Part shown: in pieces, positions 34,019 through 43,460 of the stretch
Layout of the letters: each line of letters opens with the position of its first letter
How positions within the stretch are numbered: the first letter of the stretch is position 1
Assembly (NCBI RefSeq): GCF_018403745.1
Contig: NZ_BOVP01000001.1
Coordinates: 186,001-250,000, forward strand
Direction: 5' to 3'
Length of the DNA stretch: 64,000 bases
Source: Lactococcus formosensis
GTDB lineage: Bacteria > Bacillota > Bacilli > Lactobacillales > Streptococcaceae
Position numbers and translations under genes: made by a program
Notes under the pieces: model-generated
Databases searched by the model: none
The model's input: only the letters and a program-made list of their open reading frames with translations
Told to the model about the DNA's origin: nothing

Positions 34019-34525
34019 CTATTCGCCAAGCTTAGCAATATAGCTGTCAATAAGTTCTGATTGTGCTTGTGAATCCAAAGATTGACCGATGAGTTTTTCA
34101 GCAATTTGTACTGAAATATCAGCAACGTCCCCTTTAACTGAACTAAGCGCTTCTTTTCGTTCTTGTTCAATATCTTCTTGGGCGCGTTTTTTAACATTCG
34201 CTGCTTCTTCGTTGGCTGTGGCCAAGATGTTTGCACGATTTTGTTTAGCTGTATCATTGGCTGTTTGGATAATGCTTGCAGCTTCTTCTTTAGAACCTGC
34301 AAGTTCATTTTCACGTTGCGCTAATAATGTTTCTGCTTCTTTTTTTGACAGTTCTGCAGTTGTAATATCGTTATTGATTTTATTTGCACGTTCTTCAAAG
34401 ATACCTGTAATGGCACCCCACGCAAATTTACGAACCAAGATCAGCAAGATGATGAATGCACCGCTGACAACGATAATGTTACCAAGAACTGTATTCGGAG
34501 CAGTTTCTAATAATGTAGTAAGCAT
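34019..34525 (-). CDS. atpF: ATP synthase b subunit
   Basis: This 168-residue protein has one N-terminal membrane span (about 16-36, VSGAFIILLILVRKFAW) and a long Ala/Glu/Lys-rich coiled-coil helix that forms the peripheral stalk as a dimer. It lies between atpB and atpH with short gaps. Confidence 0.95.
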   Translation of the reverse strand: MLTTLLETAPNTVLGNIIVVSGAFIILLILVRKFAWGAITGIFEERANKINNDITTAELSKKEAETLLAQRENELAGSKEEAASIIQTANDTAKQNRANILATANEEAANVKKRAQEDIEQERKEALSSVKGDVADISVQIAEKLIGQSLDSQAQSELIDSYIAKLGE

Positions 34526-34538
34526 TTCTACTCCTTTC

Positions 34539-35252
34539 CTAGTGTTCTGCTAAAATTTTGTGGCTAATGTAAAGATTTGTCAAAAGAACAAAAACATAAG
34601 CCTGAAGAGATGAAATAAAGATTGAGAATGCTATCCAAGCCATTGCTAAAATCCATGTCACAGGAAGAATAAACCAGCCAGAATCAATCATTCCAGCAAT
34701 AATTCCCAGAAGAACTTCACCAGCAAAGATATTACCATAAAGACGAAGTCCCATAGAAAGGGCATTTGTAAATTCTTCCATAATAGTCATCGGAAGCATT
34801 GCTTTAGGTTCTTTCCAAAAGGCATTTTTAAGATAGCCTTTAAAGCCAAACTGTTTCACACCAAGAGTATTGGCGAGTACAATGACCAAGACTGCTAAAG
34901 TCAAGTCAACTGTTGAGTTTGCTGTTGGAGAACGCCATAAGCTGATGTCACCCGGTGCAGTGATTTTAGTAACTAGCCCAATAATATTCGAAATCAAAAG
35001 GAAAGAAAAGAGTGTAAAACTCATGAGGGCATACTTTGGTGACTCTTTAGCACCTAGATTTTCACGTCCGATGCCGTTAATAAAGTCAACTACCCACTCA
35101 AGGACGTTTTGCTTACCTGTAGGCTTAAGCTGCATATTGCGACTTGCCCAATAAATCAAACCAAAGACAATTAAAACGGTCAATGCCGTCATATATAGGA
35201 TGACACCGTCAAAAGTCACTGGTCCAACATTAAAAGTCCATGTTGATTCCAT
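34539..35252 (-). CDS. atpB: ATP synthase a subunit
   Basis: This 237-residue membrane subunit of Fo has the essential proton-channel Arg in LSMGLRLYGNIFAGE near residue 170. Five to six spans are visible. It forms the proton half-channels against the c-ring. It follows atpE, the gene order of lactococci and streptococci. Confidence 0.96.
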   Translation of the reverse strand: MESTWTFNVGPVTFDGVILYMTALTVLIVFGLIYWASRNMQLKPTGKQNVLEWVVDFINGIGRENLGAKESPKYALMSFTLFSFLLISNIIGLVTKITAPGDISLWRSPTANSTVDLTLAVLVIVLANTLGVKQFGFKGYLKNAFWKEPKAMLPMTIMEEFTNALSMGLRLYGNIFAGEVLLGIIAGMIDSGWFILPVTWILAMAWIAFSIFISSLQAYVFVLLTNLYISHKILAEH

Positions 35253-35306
35253 AGCTAGTCTTCCTTTCTAAATAATTGTTGAGTATAAAAGTTAAATCAA
35301 CGATTT

Positions 35307-35522
<216 letters not shown>

Positions 35523-35573
35523 TTAATGACCTCTTTCTATGTGCGATTTTTCGCAAATTTTTATTACTATGAA

Positions 35574-35602
35574 ATTATAGTCCTATTCAATCCGTTTGTC
35601 AA
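35574..35602 (-). promoter_or_regulatory. consensus promoter of the atp operon
   Basis: TTGACA (35597-35602), 17 bases, TATAAT (35574-35579) on the minus strand, upstream of atpE. Confidence 0.9.
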
Positions 35603-35655
35603 AACTTAACCTAAGATTATCAAACATTTTTCTCTAAATCGTTCGGCCTTTTTAA

Positions 35656-35669
35656 AGCAAACGTTTTCT
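35656..35669. promoter_or_regulatory. cre-like site upstream of the atp promoter
   Basis: AGCAAACGTTTTCT matches the lactococcal cre consensus WGWAARCGYTWWMA at 12 of 14 positions. It lies about 54 bp upstream of the atp -35 box, a position more typical of CcpA activation than repression. It is also about 50 bp past the estA stop. Confidence 0.4.
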
Positions 35670-35717
35670 TTAGGATTTATTTAAGTTTCAAGGTTTTATA
35701 TTTTAATTTTAAGCTGT

Positions 35718-36494
35718 TTAACTTAGGCGTTCTTCTTCCTTATAATCAATAGGAAGCCATTTTAAAACGGTCTCGATTTGTTTTGTCCAATAGTACCACT
35801 CATGTGTACCTGGTGCATTCTCATAGCGCAGCTCAAAGCCTTTTTCCTCAAGAAATTGAGCCGCTCTATTATTTCCGGAAATAAGATAATCCTGTTCACC
35901 ACACCAGCTGTAGAGCTTTGGCTTTTCACCTGTATGGTGTTCTGCAAGATAGAGGATACTGTTTTCGCTGTCGTTAAAGTGATCAAGATCGCCAAAAATT
36001 CCTGTCCAATAGGCTTCGTTCTCAGCGCTCTGTTCTTTTAGGTCAGTCATATCCAATGCTCCTGATAAGCTTGCTGCATAACTAAATTTTTCAGTCGCCA
36101 AGGCCAGCTTAAATGCGCCATAACCTCCCATAGATAAGCCTGCGATGAAGTTCTTTTCCCTCTTAGTACTTAAGTTAGGAAAGAAATTATGAACCACCTG
36201 TGGCAGTTCCTTGGCGATCGCATCAAAATATCTCATCCCGTAATTGGTATTCGTATAGAAGCCCAAATCGGTTGAGGGCATAACAATCGCAAGTTGGGTA
36301 TGACGAATTAAACGATCAATCCCTGTTCTTATAAGCCATGAATCTTCATTTCCAGACATCCCATGCAACAAATAAAGCACTGGAATGTCATTTCCATCTT
36401 TTACTCCCGTCTTGCTGGCTTCTGGGTAAATCACGTTAAACTTACGATTCATCCCCAGTACTTCGGAGTAATATTCAATATTTATAATAGCCAT
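35718..36494 (-). CDS. estA: EstA-type esterase (tributyrin esterase)
   Basis: This 258-residue alpha/beta hydrolase has the serine-nucleophile motif AGLSMGGYGAF near residue 120, oxyanion region YLLHGMSGNEDSW and catalytic His in APGTHEWYYW. It closely resembles lactococcal EstA, which makes and cleaves short-chain esters. There is no signal peptide, so it is intracellular. Start 36494 follows GGGAGGAA; the upstream in-frame ATG lies inside that site. A cre site overlaps the transcription start. Confidence 0.92.
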   Translation of the reverse strand: MAIINIEYYSEVLGMNRKFNVIYPEASKTGVKDGNDIPVLYLLHGMSGNEDSWLIRTGIDRLIRHTQLAIVMPSTDLGFYTNTNYGMRYFDAIAKELPQVVHNFFPNLSTKREKNFIAGLSMGGYGAFKLALATEKFSYAASLSGALDMTDLKEQSAENEAYWTGIFGDLDHFNDSENSILYLAEHHTGEKPKLYSWCGEQDYLISGNNRAAQFLEEKGFELRYENAPGTHEWYYWTKQIETVLKWLPIDYKEEERLS

Positions 36495-36527
36495 CTTTCC
36501 TCCCATCCCGTTTACTTTTATGATTCA

Positions 36528-36550
36528 AGTAAACGTTTCCTACTATTATA
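36528..36550 (-). promoter_or_regulatory. estA promoter with cre-like operator
   Basis: The extended -10 TGTTATAAT has its hexamer at 36545-36550. AGTAAACGTTTCCT (36528-36541) just downstream matches the cre consensus at 12 of 14 positions and should block transcription when CcpA is active. No good -35 box. Confidence 0.65.
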
Positions 36551-36648
36551 ACATAAGAATTATTACATATCGCCTTATTCTCATTGCTATTCAATCAAAA
36601 AGCCAGACTGTTTTGTCATATAGTATGTAACATTTTTGTACCCCAAAC

Positions 36649-38859
36649 TTACTTTACTGTTTGAATTTGCCAGCTGCCTTTTTTATATAGGAGACGGATC
36701 GCTCCTTGCTGGTCTGTCCGATAAATTTTTATTCCTCGTGCAGTTAATTGGTGAAGCGTCTCTTGACTCGGATGTTTATATCGATTATTTTTTCCAGCAG
36801 AAATAAGAGCAATCTTAGGCTTAATCGCTTCTAAAAAACCTTCCTTTGTAGAAGTCTTACTGCCGTGATGTCCAACTTTTAGGATATCAACCTCTAAATG
36901 TGGATATCCTTTCTGGAGTTTAGCCTCTCCCTCTTCTTCTAAGTCACCTGTAAAAAGAAATTTCTTCCCATAAAATTCACCAAATGTCACTAAAGAATTA
37001 TCATTATCGCTTTTTCCTTCACCTCCTGTCGTTAAAAATCGGAGATAGCTGTTAAATATGGGAATCTTGTCTCCCTCTTGCACAATGTGAATCTGACTTT
37101 TTAAGCTGCTTAGTTTTTTCACAAAAATTTGCTTCTCTAATGCACTAGCTGAGACATAAATATTTTTTATTGGTACTTTCTGAGCTACACTCTTCAAGTC
37201 TCCAATATGATCCTCATCTGGATGTGTCACTATCAGGGCATCTATCTTACTCACTCCACGCGCTCTCAGATAAGGGAGAAGTGTACGCTCCGCATTACTT
37301 TTATAGCTTCCTTCCCTCCAGTGCTCATCAGTTCTTATCTTTAATCTACCGCCAGTATCTATTAGGATATTTTTACTGTTCCAGCTGTCCTGCAAGAGAA
37401 TACTGTCTCCTTGTCCCACATCCACCATTGTAATACTTGGGTGTTTAGGATTCTTAACCAGAAAAAAAATACAGAAAAGAACAAGTATTATGACTAAATT
37501 CCAATTTCTTTTTTTATAAAAATCCAGTATAAGTCCACTCAGAATAAAAAGTAAAAGTAAAAATATAACATCTGGTTTTCCAAACACAATTGGTTTGTCG
37601 AATAAATTACCAACCAGCTTTACTACTGATTCTAAAACAACAAAAAAAGGATTAAGTAATGTCAGATTAATACCAAGTAAAGAAAGGAGAAAAACAAAAA
37701 GCAAACCAGGTAAGAGTAAAAAATCAAAGATCATACTGAATAGTAAAGTCAATATTATCGATAATGGCTGAAAACTATGGAAATGAAAAATCAAAAGCGG
37801 AAGGACTCCTACAGCTAAAACAGTAGAATCAAGTAAAGACTTTTTTAGCCCTTTCACTTCTTTGAATTTTCGCGATATGAACGTGATTAAGAAAGAATAG
37901 AGCATCGTCAATTGTCCCCCTGTAGTCAGTAGAAAATATGGACTGAACACTATTAAAAGAAGAAAAGTGATAGAAAATCTATCGCTTGGATTTTTAAAAG
38001 GGATATTTTTTTGTAGGAGCGCACGTAAGATTGAAAGAGATAAGCCTGTAAGAAATGCATAAAATATCGAAAAGGGAATCTGGATAAAAAAGACTAACTT
38101 TCGTGATAAGCCTAGTCTTAGTAAAACATTTCGAAGGAGTTCAATAAAAAAATTCACTTGCATACCTGACAAAGCAAATAAATGGATAATACCGAGACTA
38201 GTGTAGAGCTCCTCCATTTCTTCAAAGTCTTTATCTAGCCAACCAAACAGAAGTCCTGTCATATAGGAGGACATCGGTGCTGGAAAATGTTCCTGTGTCC
38301 AAAGGATAGCTCTTCTACGTATAAGACGTAAATCAAATTCATATGTTTGTTCAAAGCCATGAATTTTTTCTATTTCGAGAAGTCGATAAATACCTTGAGT
38401 TCTTAAATACTTTCTATAATCAAAGCCAGTAAAGTTTCGCTGTCCCTCTGGAATCTCCAAAGTACCTTCAAGATATAATGTCCCCTTTACGGCAAGATTT
38501 TTAAAGTATTCTTTCTCTTTTTCAGAAGACAACGTGTAAAAAGCTTGATAATCTCTTCCATCTACTTCACCTCTAAAACTGAGCCTACTTCCATTCACTT
38601 GAAGAGTATCCATGTAGGGTGTGATTTTAGAAATCTTTGCTGGTTGTTTATTTTCTTGTAATTCATCTTCTTTTTTAACCATGTGTAAGAACAAGCTAAA
38701 GCATAGTAAAAGAGCTAACAAACCATAATATTGACGATATAAAGCAACAATAATACTGAAAAGGCTAAAAACAATGATAGGCCATGAAAAACTAAAAATA
38801 AGAAAATAAACCAAAACCAAGAGATAAACTAAATAGATAAGCGAAAATTTTTGTTTCAT
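36649..38859 (-). CDS. comEC: competence DNA channel protein ComEC
   Basis: This 736-residue protein has N-terminal membrane segments, a DUF4131-like soluble region, the Competence domain (FALSGMQVNFFIELLR near residue 232) with about eight spans, and a C-terminal metallo-beta-lactamase-like domain (about 475-720; DVGQGDSILLQ, THPDEDHIGDL, VGHHGSKTSTK). It carries single-stranded DNA across the membrane and may degrade the other strand. It appears intact and follows comEA by 19 bp. Confidence 0.93.
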   Translation of the reverse strand: MKQKFSLIYLVYLLVLVYFLIFSFSWPIIVFSLFSIIVALYRQYYGLLALLLCFSLFLHMVKKEDELQENKQPAKISKITPYMDTLQVNGSRLSFRGEVDGRDYQAFYTLSSEKEKEYFKNLAVKGTLYLEGTLEIPEGQRNFTGFDYRKYLRTQGIYRLLEIEKIHGFEQTYEFDLRLIRRRAILWTQEHFPAPMSSYMTGLLFGWLDKDFEEMEELYTSLGIIHLFALSGMQVNFFIELLRNVLLRLGLSRKLVFFIQIPFSIFYAFLTGLSLSILRALLQKNIPFKNPSDRFSITFLLLIVFSPYFLLTTGGQLTMLYSFLITFISRKFKEVKGLKKSLLDSTVLAVGVLPLLIFHFHSFQPLSIILTLLFSMIFDFLLLPGLLFVFLLSLLGINLTLLNPFFVVLESVVKLVGNLFDKPIVFGKPDVIFLLLLFILSGLILDFYKKRNWNLVIILVLFCIFFLVKNPKHPSITMVDVGQGDSILLQDSWNSKNILIDTGGRLKIRTDEHWREGSYKSNAERTLLPYLRARGVSKIDALIVTHPDEDHIGDLKSVAQKVPIKNIYVSASALEKQIFVKKLSSLKSQIHIVQEGDKIPIFNSYLRFLTTGGEGKSDNDNSLVTFGEFYGKKFLFTGDLEEEGEAKLQKGYPHLEVDILKVGHHGSKTSTKEGFLEAIKPKIALISAGKNNRYKHPSQETLHQLTARGIKIYRTDQQGAIRLLYKKGSWQIQTVK

Positions 38860-38878
38860 CTGACTAACTGTCTCTCTC

Positions 38879-39520
38879 CTAATCTACTGTGATTGCTTCT
38901 TTCAATTTTTCTAATGTTTTAGGGCCAAATCCGCTCACCTTAGTCAATTCTTCCACTGTCTGAAAGGAACCATTTTCAGAACGGTAATCCAGTATATCTT
39001 GTGCTTTTTTTGCTCCCACACCACTAAGTTGCTGCAATTCAGTTAAATCTGCTGTATTAATATTAATTTTTGCTTTTTCGGCGGTTTTGTTGGTATTTTC
39101 TGTGTTTTCTAACAAGTGATTTGTATCTGCTTCCCCTCGCAAAGGAACATAAACTTCAGCTTCATCTTGCAACTTTTTTGCCAGATTTATTCCTTTTCTC
39201 TCCGCTTCTTCCGTAAAACCACCAGCACTTGCTACTGCATCGGATACACGGTTTTTTGAAGACAATTTGTAGATACCAGGTTTTTTAACAGCGCCTTTAA
39301 CATCAACAATGATTTCATCCTCATCTACCTTTTCAGTATTTTTCTTCTCTGAACCGTCTTTTTCCTTGCTTCCCTCTACCCACTCAGGTAAACCTTCTTC
39401 TTTCTTAGGCAGATCAGGAACTTTTTTATTCCAGTAAAATATACCTAAAATAGTCAATGCTAAAACAACTCCAACAATAGTTTTTAAATTTTCATTTATA
39501 TATTCTGTTATTTTTTTCAT
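38879..39520 (-). CDS. comEA: competence DNA-binding protein ComEA
   Basis: This 213-residue protein has one N-terminal membrane anchor (residues 12-28), an SLBB-like domain (VDVKGAVKKPGIYKL near residue 72) and a C-terminal helix-hairpin-helix DNA-binding pair (ININTADLTELQQLSGVG near residue 150). It binds double-stranded DNA outside the membrane and hands it to ComEC. It is the first gene of the two-gene late-competence unit. No ComX-type (cin) box was identified by eye. Confidence 0.93.
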   Translation of the reverse strand: MKKITEYINENLKTIVGVVLALTILGIFYWNKKVPDLPKKEEGLPEWVEGSKEKDGSEKKNTEKVDEDEIIVDVKGAVKKPGIYKLSSKNRVSDAVASAGGFTEEAERKGINLAKKLQDEAEVYVPLRGEADTNHLLENTENTNKTAEKAKININTADLTELQQLSGVGAKKAQDILDYRSENGSFQTVEELTKVSGFGPKTLEKLKEAITVD

Positions 39521-39533
39521 AATTCTAAGTACG

Positions 39534-39566
39534 AAAAAACATGCAGTTTTTCACTACATGTTTTTA
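39534..39566. terminator. terminator between the SLC13-like gene and comEA
   Basis: AAAACATG-AG pairs with CT-CATGTTTT around an A-rich loop, with T-runs on both sides. On the minus strand it lies upstream of the SLC13 stop only in the sense that it precedes that gene's 3' end by 11 bp, so it is best read as acting between comEA promoter region and its neighbour, possibly in both directions. Confidence 0.5.
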
Positions 39567-39577
39567 CAAAACTATTT

Positions 39578-40753
39578 TTAAATTCCAAAACTCACAATGA
39601 TTAAGCCCACAACTACTAAAACAGCTAGGAAACCTGCATTTACGAGAGCAAAGTATTTTACAAATCCTGCCGTTTCACCACGTGCTTGAACGCGAATGAT
39701 TTTATAGGCAATCAATGTTGCCATTGAAGCAACCATTGTGCCTATACCACCAATATCTGCACCTATAACAACAGAAACAGCATGGGGTGTAAAAGGTGAT
39801 ATAAGAATTGGTGCTGCGATATTAGAAATAATTTGACTCATAAATACCGTTCCTAAGAAGGACATCTGTGGGTCAACAAAGGTATTGCTAATAAAGTCCG
39901 TAAGTACTTGAATATTTGCGATATTTCCTACAATTAAGAAGAAGAAAACAAAGGTAAGAAGCAAATGGTAATCTACACCCTTAAAGAGTTCTGGACGATA
40001 GAAAAGAACAATTACAGCTACGATAGCCACAGCAAGATAAAAATTAACATAACCAAAAACAGCTGCTGCCATTAAAATCATCAAGGCAATAAAAATTGAG
40101 GTTTCTAATCGATTAAACTTATTCACCTTTGTTTCAATTACCAAAGGTTCATTGTCAATAAATTGGCAAGCCAAGTTTAAGAGTAGAAAGCCTGCAAGCC
40201 AGAGTAATCCTGTTCCTTTAAAGAATTCCAAATTTGTCAATGATTGACCCAAATGATGCACTGGATTTTGATAAAAAGAATACAAATAAAGATTGTGTGG
40301 ATTTCCTTGAGGCAAAAGACTCGAACCTGTATGGCAGGCAGGTACAATCATCGCCGCTCCAATATAAACAGACTTACGATTTTTTATTTCTCGAGTAATC
40401 GTCAAGTAGAGTGGTAAAATCGTCAATATGGTGAGGTCATTAGTAAAAAATACGGCAAAAAAGAAGGCCAGCATTGTGGTAAATCGTACAAGCTGACGCG
40501 TTGTCTTACTTCTTTTAACTAATGTTTGACCCATGTAGGACAAAATACCAGTAGATCGAAAACCAGCAATAACTAACATTAAACCAAAAACGGTCACTAT
40601 GACTTTGTTATCAAAAAATTCAGTTTGTATGCCGCCCATGCTCACTGAAATAACGGCGATAATAAACGATACAAGAAAGACCTTATCAACAATAAAAAAC
40701 TGGGTCAACTTTTTGAAAGCAGTATCTGGCTTTCTTGTGATTTGCTGTTCCAT
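39578..40753 (-). CDS. SLC13/ArsB-superfamily permease
   Basis: This 391-residue protein of about eleven spans has the ion-transporter superfamily motifs FFTNDLTILTILPL near residue 105 and GSSLLPQGNPHNLYLYS near residue 150. These resemble YbiR/ArsB-type citrate or anion transporters. The substrate is not evident. It is monocistronic, with ATG 40753 after a weak GGAG. Confidence 0.8.
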   Translation of the reverse strand: MEQQITRKPDTAFKKLTQFFIVDKVFLVSFIIAVISVSMGGIQTEFFDNKVIVTVFGLMLVIAGFRSTGILSYMGQTLVKRSKTTRQLVRFTTMLAFFFAVFFTNDLTILTILPLYLTITREIKNRKSVYIGAAMIVPACHTGSSLLPQGNPHNLYLYSFYQNPVHHLGQSLTNLEFFKGTGLLWLAGFLLLNLACQFIDNEPLVIETKVNKFNRLETSIFIALMILMAAAVFGYVNFYLAVAIVAVIVLFYRPELFKGVDYHLLLTFVFFFLIVGNIANIQVLTDFISNTFVDPQMSFLGTVFMSQIISNIAAPILISPFTPHAVSVVIGADIGGIGTMVASMATLIAYKIIRVQARGETAGFVKYFALVNAGFLAVLVVVGLIIVSFGI

Positions 40754-40902
40754 GTTTTCTCCTTAAAAAACTGATTAATTGCACTCCTACAATTATACAA
40801 CTTTTTTCCATGAAATTACGAAAAAGATTATAAAAAAAACGATTTTTTTTTGGAAGTATAAATACAGCAAGGAATATCGGTTCTAAAAACTTACTTTAAA
40901 CA

Positions 40903-40930
40903 AATAAAAAGTACTGTTTACAGTACTTTT
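40903..40930 (-). terminator. terminator overlapping the ABC-F stop codon
   Basis: AAAAGTACTG and CAGTACTTTTT form a stem whose loop contains the TAA stop codon of the ABC-F gene, followed by a T-rich minus-strand tail. Confidence 0.85.
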
Positions 40931-42474
40931 GTAGTCCAAGATTCACAATTCCAAGTCTCAGTTGCAACATCTTGGTAGAATTCTGGTTCATGGGAAATTA
41001 AAAGAATCGTTCCCTTGTATTCTTGCAAGGCACGTTTGAGTTCATCCTTGGCATCCACATCCAAATGGTTGGTTGGTTCATCAAGGACAAGAACATTGCT
41101 TTCAGCATTCATTAATTTGCACAAACGGACCTTGGCCTTTTCGCCACCACTTAGCACAGCAACCTTACTTTCGATGTGTTTTTTAGTTAAGCCACAACGT
41201 GCCAACGCAGCACGAACTTCCGCTTGGTTCATTGCTGGAAAAGTATCCCATATCTCTTCCAAACAGGTTTTTCCATTATCGCTTTTGACTTCTTGCTCAA
41301 AGTAGCCAATCTCTAACTTTTCACCTTTTTGAACCTCACCATCAAGTGCTTGTATTTCGCCTAGGATACTCCGCAATAGTGTTGTTTTACCGATTCCGTT
41401 TGCACCAGTGAAAACAATCTTCTGTCCACGTTCAGCTCGCAAGTTAAGCGGGCGAGATAAAGGTTCAGTATAACCAATAACTAAATCCTTCGTCTCAAAA
41501 ATAAGTTTGCTTGAAGTTGGACCTTTTTTAAAGTCAAATTGCGGTTTTGGTCGTTCTGCACTTAACTCAATCATATCCATTTTATCTAGCTTTTTCTGAC
41601 GAGACATTGCCATGTTACGTGTAGCTACACGTGCTTTATTTCGTGCCACAAAATCTTTAAGGTCTGCAATTTCTGATTGCTGACGCTTGTAAGCAGCCAA
41701 CTCTTGTTTTTTCTTCATCTCATAGACAGATTGAAAGGCCTCATAATTACCAACATAGCGATCTAAAGAGCCATTTTCCATATGATAAATGATGTTGATA
41801 ACCGAGCTTAAGAAAGGTATGTCATGCGAAATCAAGATAAAGGCATTTTCATAGTCTAAGAGATACTGCTTAAGCCATGCAATATGTTCTTCATCCAAAT
41901 AGTTTGTTGGTTCATCCAGCATCAGGATTTCGGGTTTTGTCAGCAAGAGTTTTGCTAAGAGGACTTTCGTACGTTGTCCGCCCGAAAGGTCTTCAACATC
42001 TCGCTCAAAACCGATTTCATGAAGACCAAGCCCACGTCCGATTTCTTCCACTTTAGAGTTAATTTGATAAAAGTCACTTTGTTCCAGAATATCTTGCAGT
42101 TCACCGACTTCTTCCAAAAGTTGATCCATTTCTTCTGGAGTCACATCTCCCATTTTCAAATACAGATCATTAATTTCCGCTTCAATATCAAAAAGATACT
42201 GAAAGGCACTTGAGAGAACGTCACGAATCGTTTGTCCTTTTTGTAAGACTGCATGTTGATCCAGATAACCAACACGAACTTTTTTAGACCATTCCACTTT
42301 TCCTTCATCAGGTTGCAAGGCTCCTGTCACGATATTCATAAAGGTTGATTTTCCTTCACCATTCGCGCCGACAAGTCCAACGTGTTCTCCTTTAAGGAGG
42401 CGGAAAGATACATTTTCAAAAATCACGCGCTCACCAAAGCCATGGGATAAATTTTTTACATTGATAATACTCAT
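40918..42474 (-). CDS. ABC-F family ATPase
   Basis: This 518-residue protein has two ABC domains without membrane segments: P-loop GANGEGKST and signature LSGGQRTK in the first half; P-loop GANGIGKTT and LSGGEKAK in the second; a charged linker between (about 240-300). ABC-F proteins act at the ribosome E site in translation or antibiotic protection. The YbiT-like type is most similar by eye. The gene's last codons form the left arm of its own terminator. Confidence 0.9.
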   Translation of the reverse strand: MSIINVKNLSHGFGERVIFENVSFRLLKGEHVGLVGANGEGKSTFMNIVTGALQPDEGKVEWSKKVRVGYLDQHAVLQKGQTIRDVLSSAFQYLFDIEAEINDLYLKMGDVTPEEMDQLLEEVGELQDILEQSDFYQINSKVEEIGRGLGLHEIGFERDVEDLSGGQRTKVLLAKLLLTKPEILMLDEPTNYLDEEHIAWLKQYLLDYENAFILISHDIPFLSSVINIIYHMENGSLDRYVGNYEAFQSVYEMKKKQELAAYKRQQSEIADLKDFVARNKARVATRNMAMSRQKKLDKMDMIELSAERPKPQFDFKKGPTSSKLIFETKDLVIGYTEPLSRPLNLRAERGQKIVFTGANGIGKTTLLRSILGEIQALDGEVQKGEKLEIGYFEQEVKSDNGKTCLEEIWDTFPAMNQAEVRAALARCGLTKKHIESKVAVLSGGEKAKVRLCKLMNAESNVLVLDEPTNHLDVDAKDELKRALQEYKGTILLISHEPEFYQDVATETWNCESWTTKVL

Positions 42475-42849
42475 ATTACTGCTCTTTCTTTTACATACTG
42501 TTTAATAGTTTAACACAAAAAGTTAAAAGTAGGAAGTTGTGTTATTTGTTCAGGAAATCTGATACATATCTGAGTTTCTGGTTAGAATAGCCCCTTGTAA
42601 TTTAAAAAGTATAAAATAAATATGCCCCTCATAAATCACAAAGGGCATATTTACACTTATAATATTTTTTCATCGGAAAACCTGTGCCATATTTATTACC
42701 CGATACAAGCGAAGATTTTCTTACGAAAATCTCCGTTTGCTGATTCAATCGGGAAAAAGCCTTGCTTTTTCTTTAACCGATACGAGCGAAGATTTTCTTA
42801 CGAAAATCCCTATTTACTGATTCAATCGGGAAAAAGCCTTGCTTTTTCT
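42475..42849. repeat. gene-free stretch between ABC-F gene and attL, with terminator and tandem 77-bp repeats
   Basis: No credible gene. A hairpin at 42623-42652 (ATGCCC, GGGCAT, with A/T flanks) is a probable terminator. At 42700-42776 and 42777-42853 lie two 77-bp direct repeats, about 93 percent identical. Each begins CCGATAC, contains a GATTTTC/GAAAATC hairpin and an AAAAAGC-CTT-GCTTTTT hairpin, and ends CTTTAA. Before phage insertion these would have followed sufB, with the AAAAAGC hairpin as its terminator. Confidence 0.8.
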
Positions 42850-42869
42850 TTAACCGATTGAACCCTCCA
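42850..42869. other. attL core
   Basis: TTAACCGATTGAACCCTCCA is identical to 63536-63555. In the other copy the same bases encode the last codons of sufB (EGSIG and stop, on the minus strand). Confidence 0.92.
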
Positions 42870-42984
42870 ATCTAATTTTTCTACTATTATAATAGTATAA
42901 AATTATAAAAGTTGATTATATAAAGCTCTGTAAATATCAAACTTTTTCTACAAGTTGTGGAAAATATACTAAAGTTTTATACTT

Positions 42985-43002
42985 ATGCCCCTTTTTTGCC
43001 CC
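42985..43002. other. putative integrase arm-type site, left end
   Basis: ATGCCCCTTTTTTGCCCC is nearly identical to 63456-63473 near the other end, in the same orientation. Paired short repeats just inside both att cores are what arm-type binding sites of a tyrosine integrase look like. Confidence 0.6.
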
Positions 43003-43069
43003 CTAAATTAAAATCCCTACAGAGTGCAGGGATAAATTGGAATAACTAAATTGTGTACTTAGAGTATAA

Positions 43070-43136
43070 CAAAAAACTCCTCGAAAATTTGAGGAGTCTT
43101 TTGTAATTATTATCTTATGCCTTTGATATTATAACA
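43070..43136 (-). ncRNA. mini transcription unit 1 (candidate sRNA)
   Basis: Extended -10 TGTTATAAT (43128-43136, minus strand) is followed within about 50 bases by a terminator hairpin ACTCCTC/GAGGAGT with T tail (43074-43097). No convincing start codon in between. Confidence 0.4.
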
Positions 43137-43283
43137 AAAATAGTTTTACATGCATAGAGTAATATTGGTTCTCCTGTACCTTTCTAGACAATTTTTATAT
43201 TCTGTTAATATTATAAAAAAGCGCCCATAACTTTTATAGGCGCTCATATAATTGTAATCTGATTCCCGGAACACAAATATTAT

Positions 43284-43352
43284 ATTGAAAAACACGCTGG
43301 CAACGTGTTTTATATTCAGGAAATTTTTCTACTTGCCTTAAACAGTATAGCA
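43284..43352 (-). ncRNA. mini transcription unit 2 (candidate sRNA)
   Basis: Extended -10 TGCTATACT (43344-43352) precedes the hairpin AAAACACG/CGTGTTTT with T tail (43287-43311). About 55 bases would be transcribed. Between units 1 and 2 a further terminator-like hairpin (GAGCGCC/GGCGCTTTTTT, 43214-43245) has an uncertain promoter. Confidence 0.4.
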
Positions 43353-43460
43353 TTATCAAGTGTTCTATGCTAAAAATTTGTTTATAACAACCACTCAGTA
43401 ATTGGCTAAGTGTATAATTTTGAATAATTTTTTATAGCATATTGTTGTATTTGACAACAG

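Noticed and set aside
42700..42853. Possible CRISPR-like array
   Set aside because: Only two long tandem copies, without spacers. No cas gene and no other direct-repeat array is present in the window.
42622..42861. 79-codon plus-strand frame over the 77-bp repeats
   Set aside because: The frame arises from repeated hairpin DNA (FLRKSPFADSIGKK appears twice in variant form) and has no ribosome-binding site.
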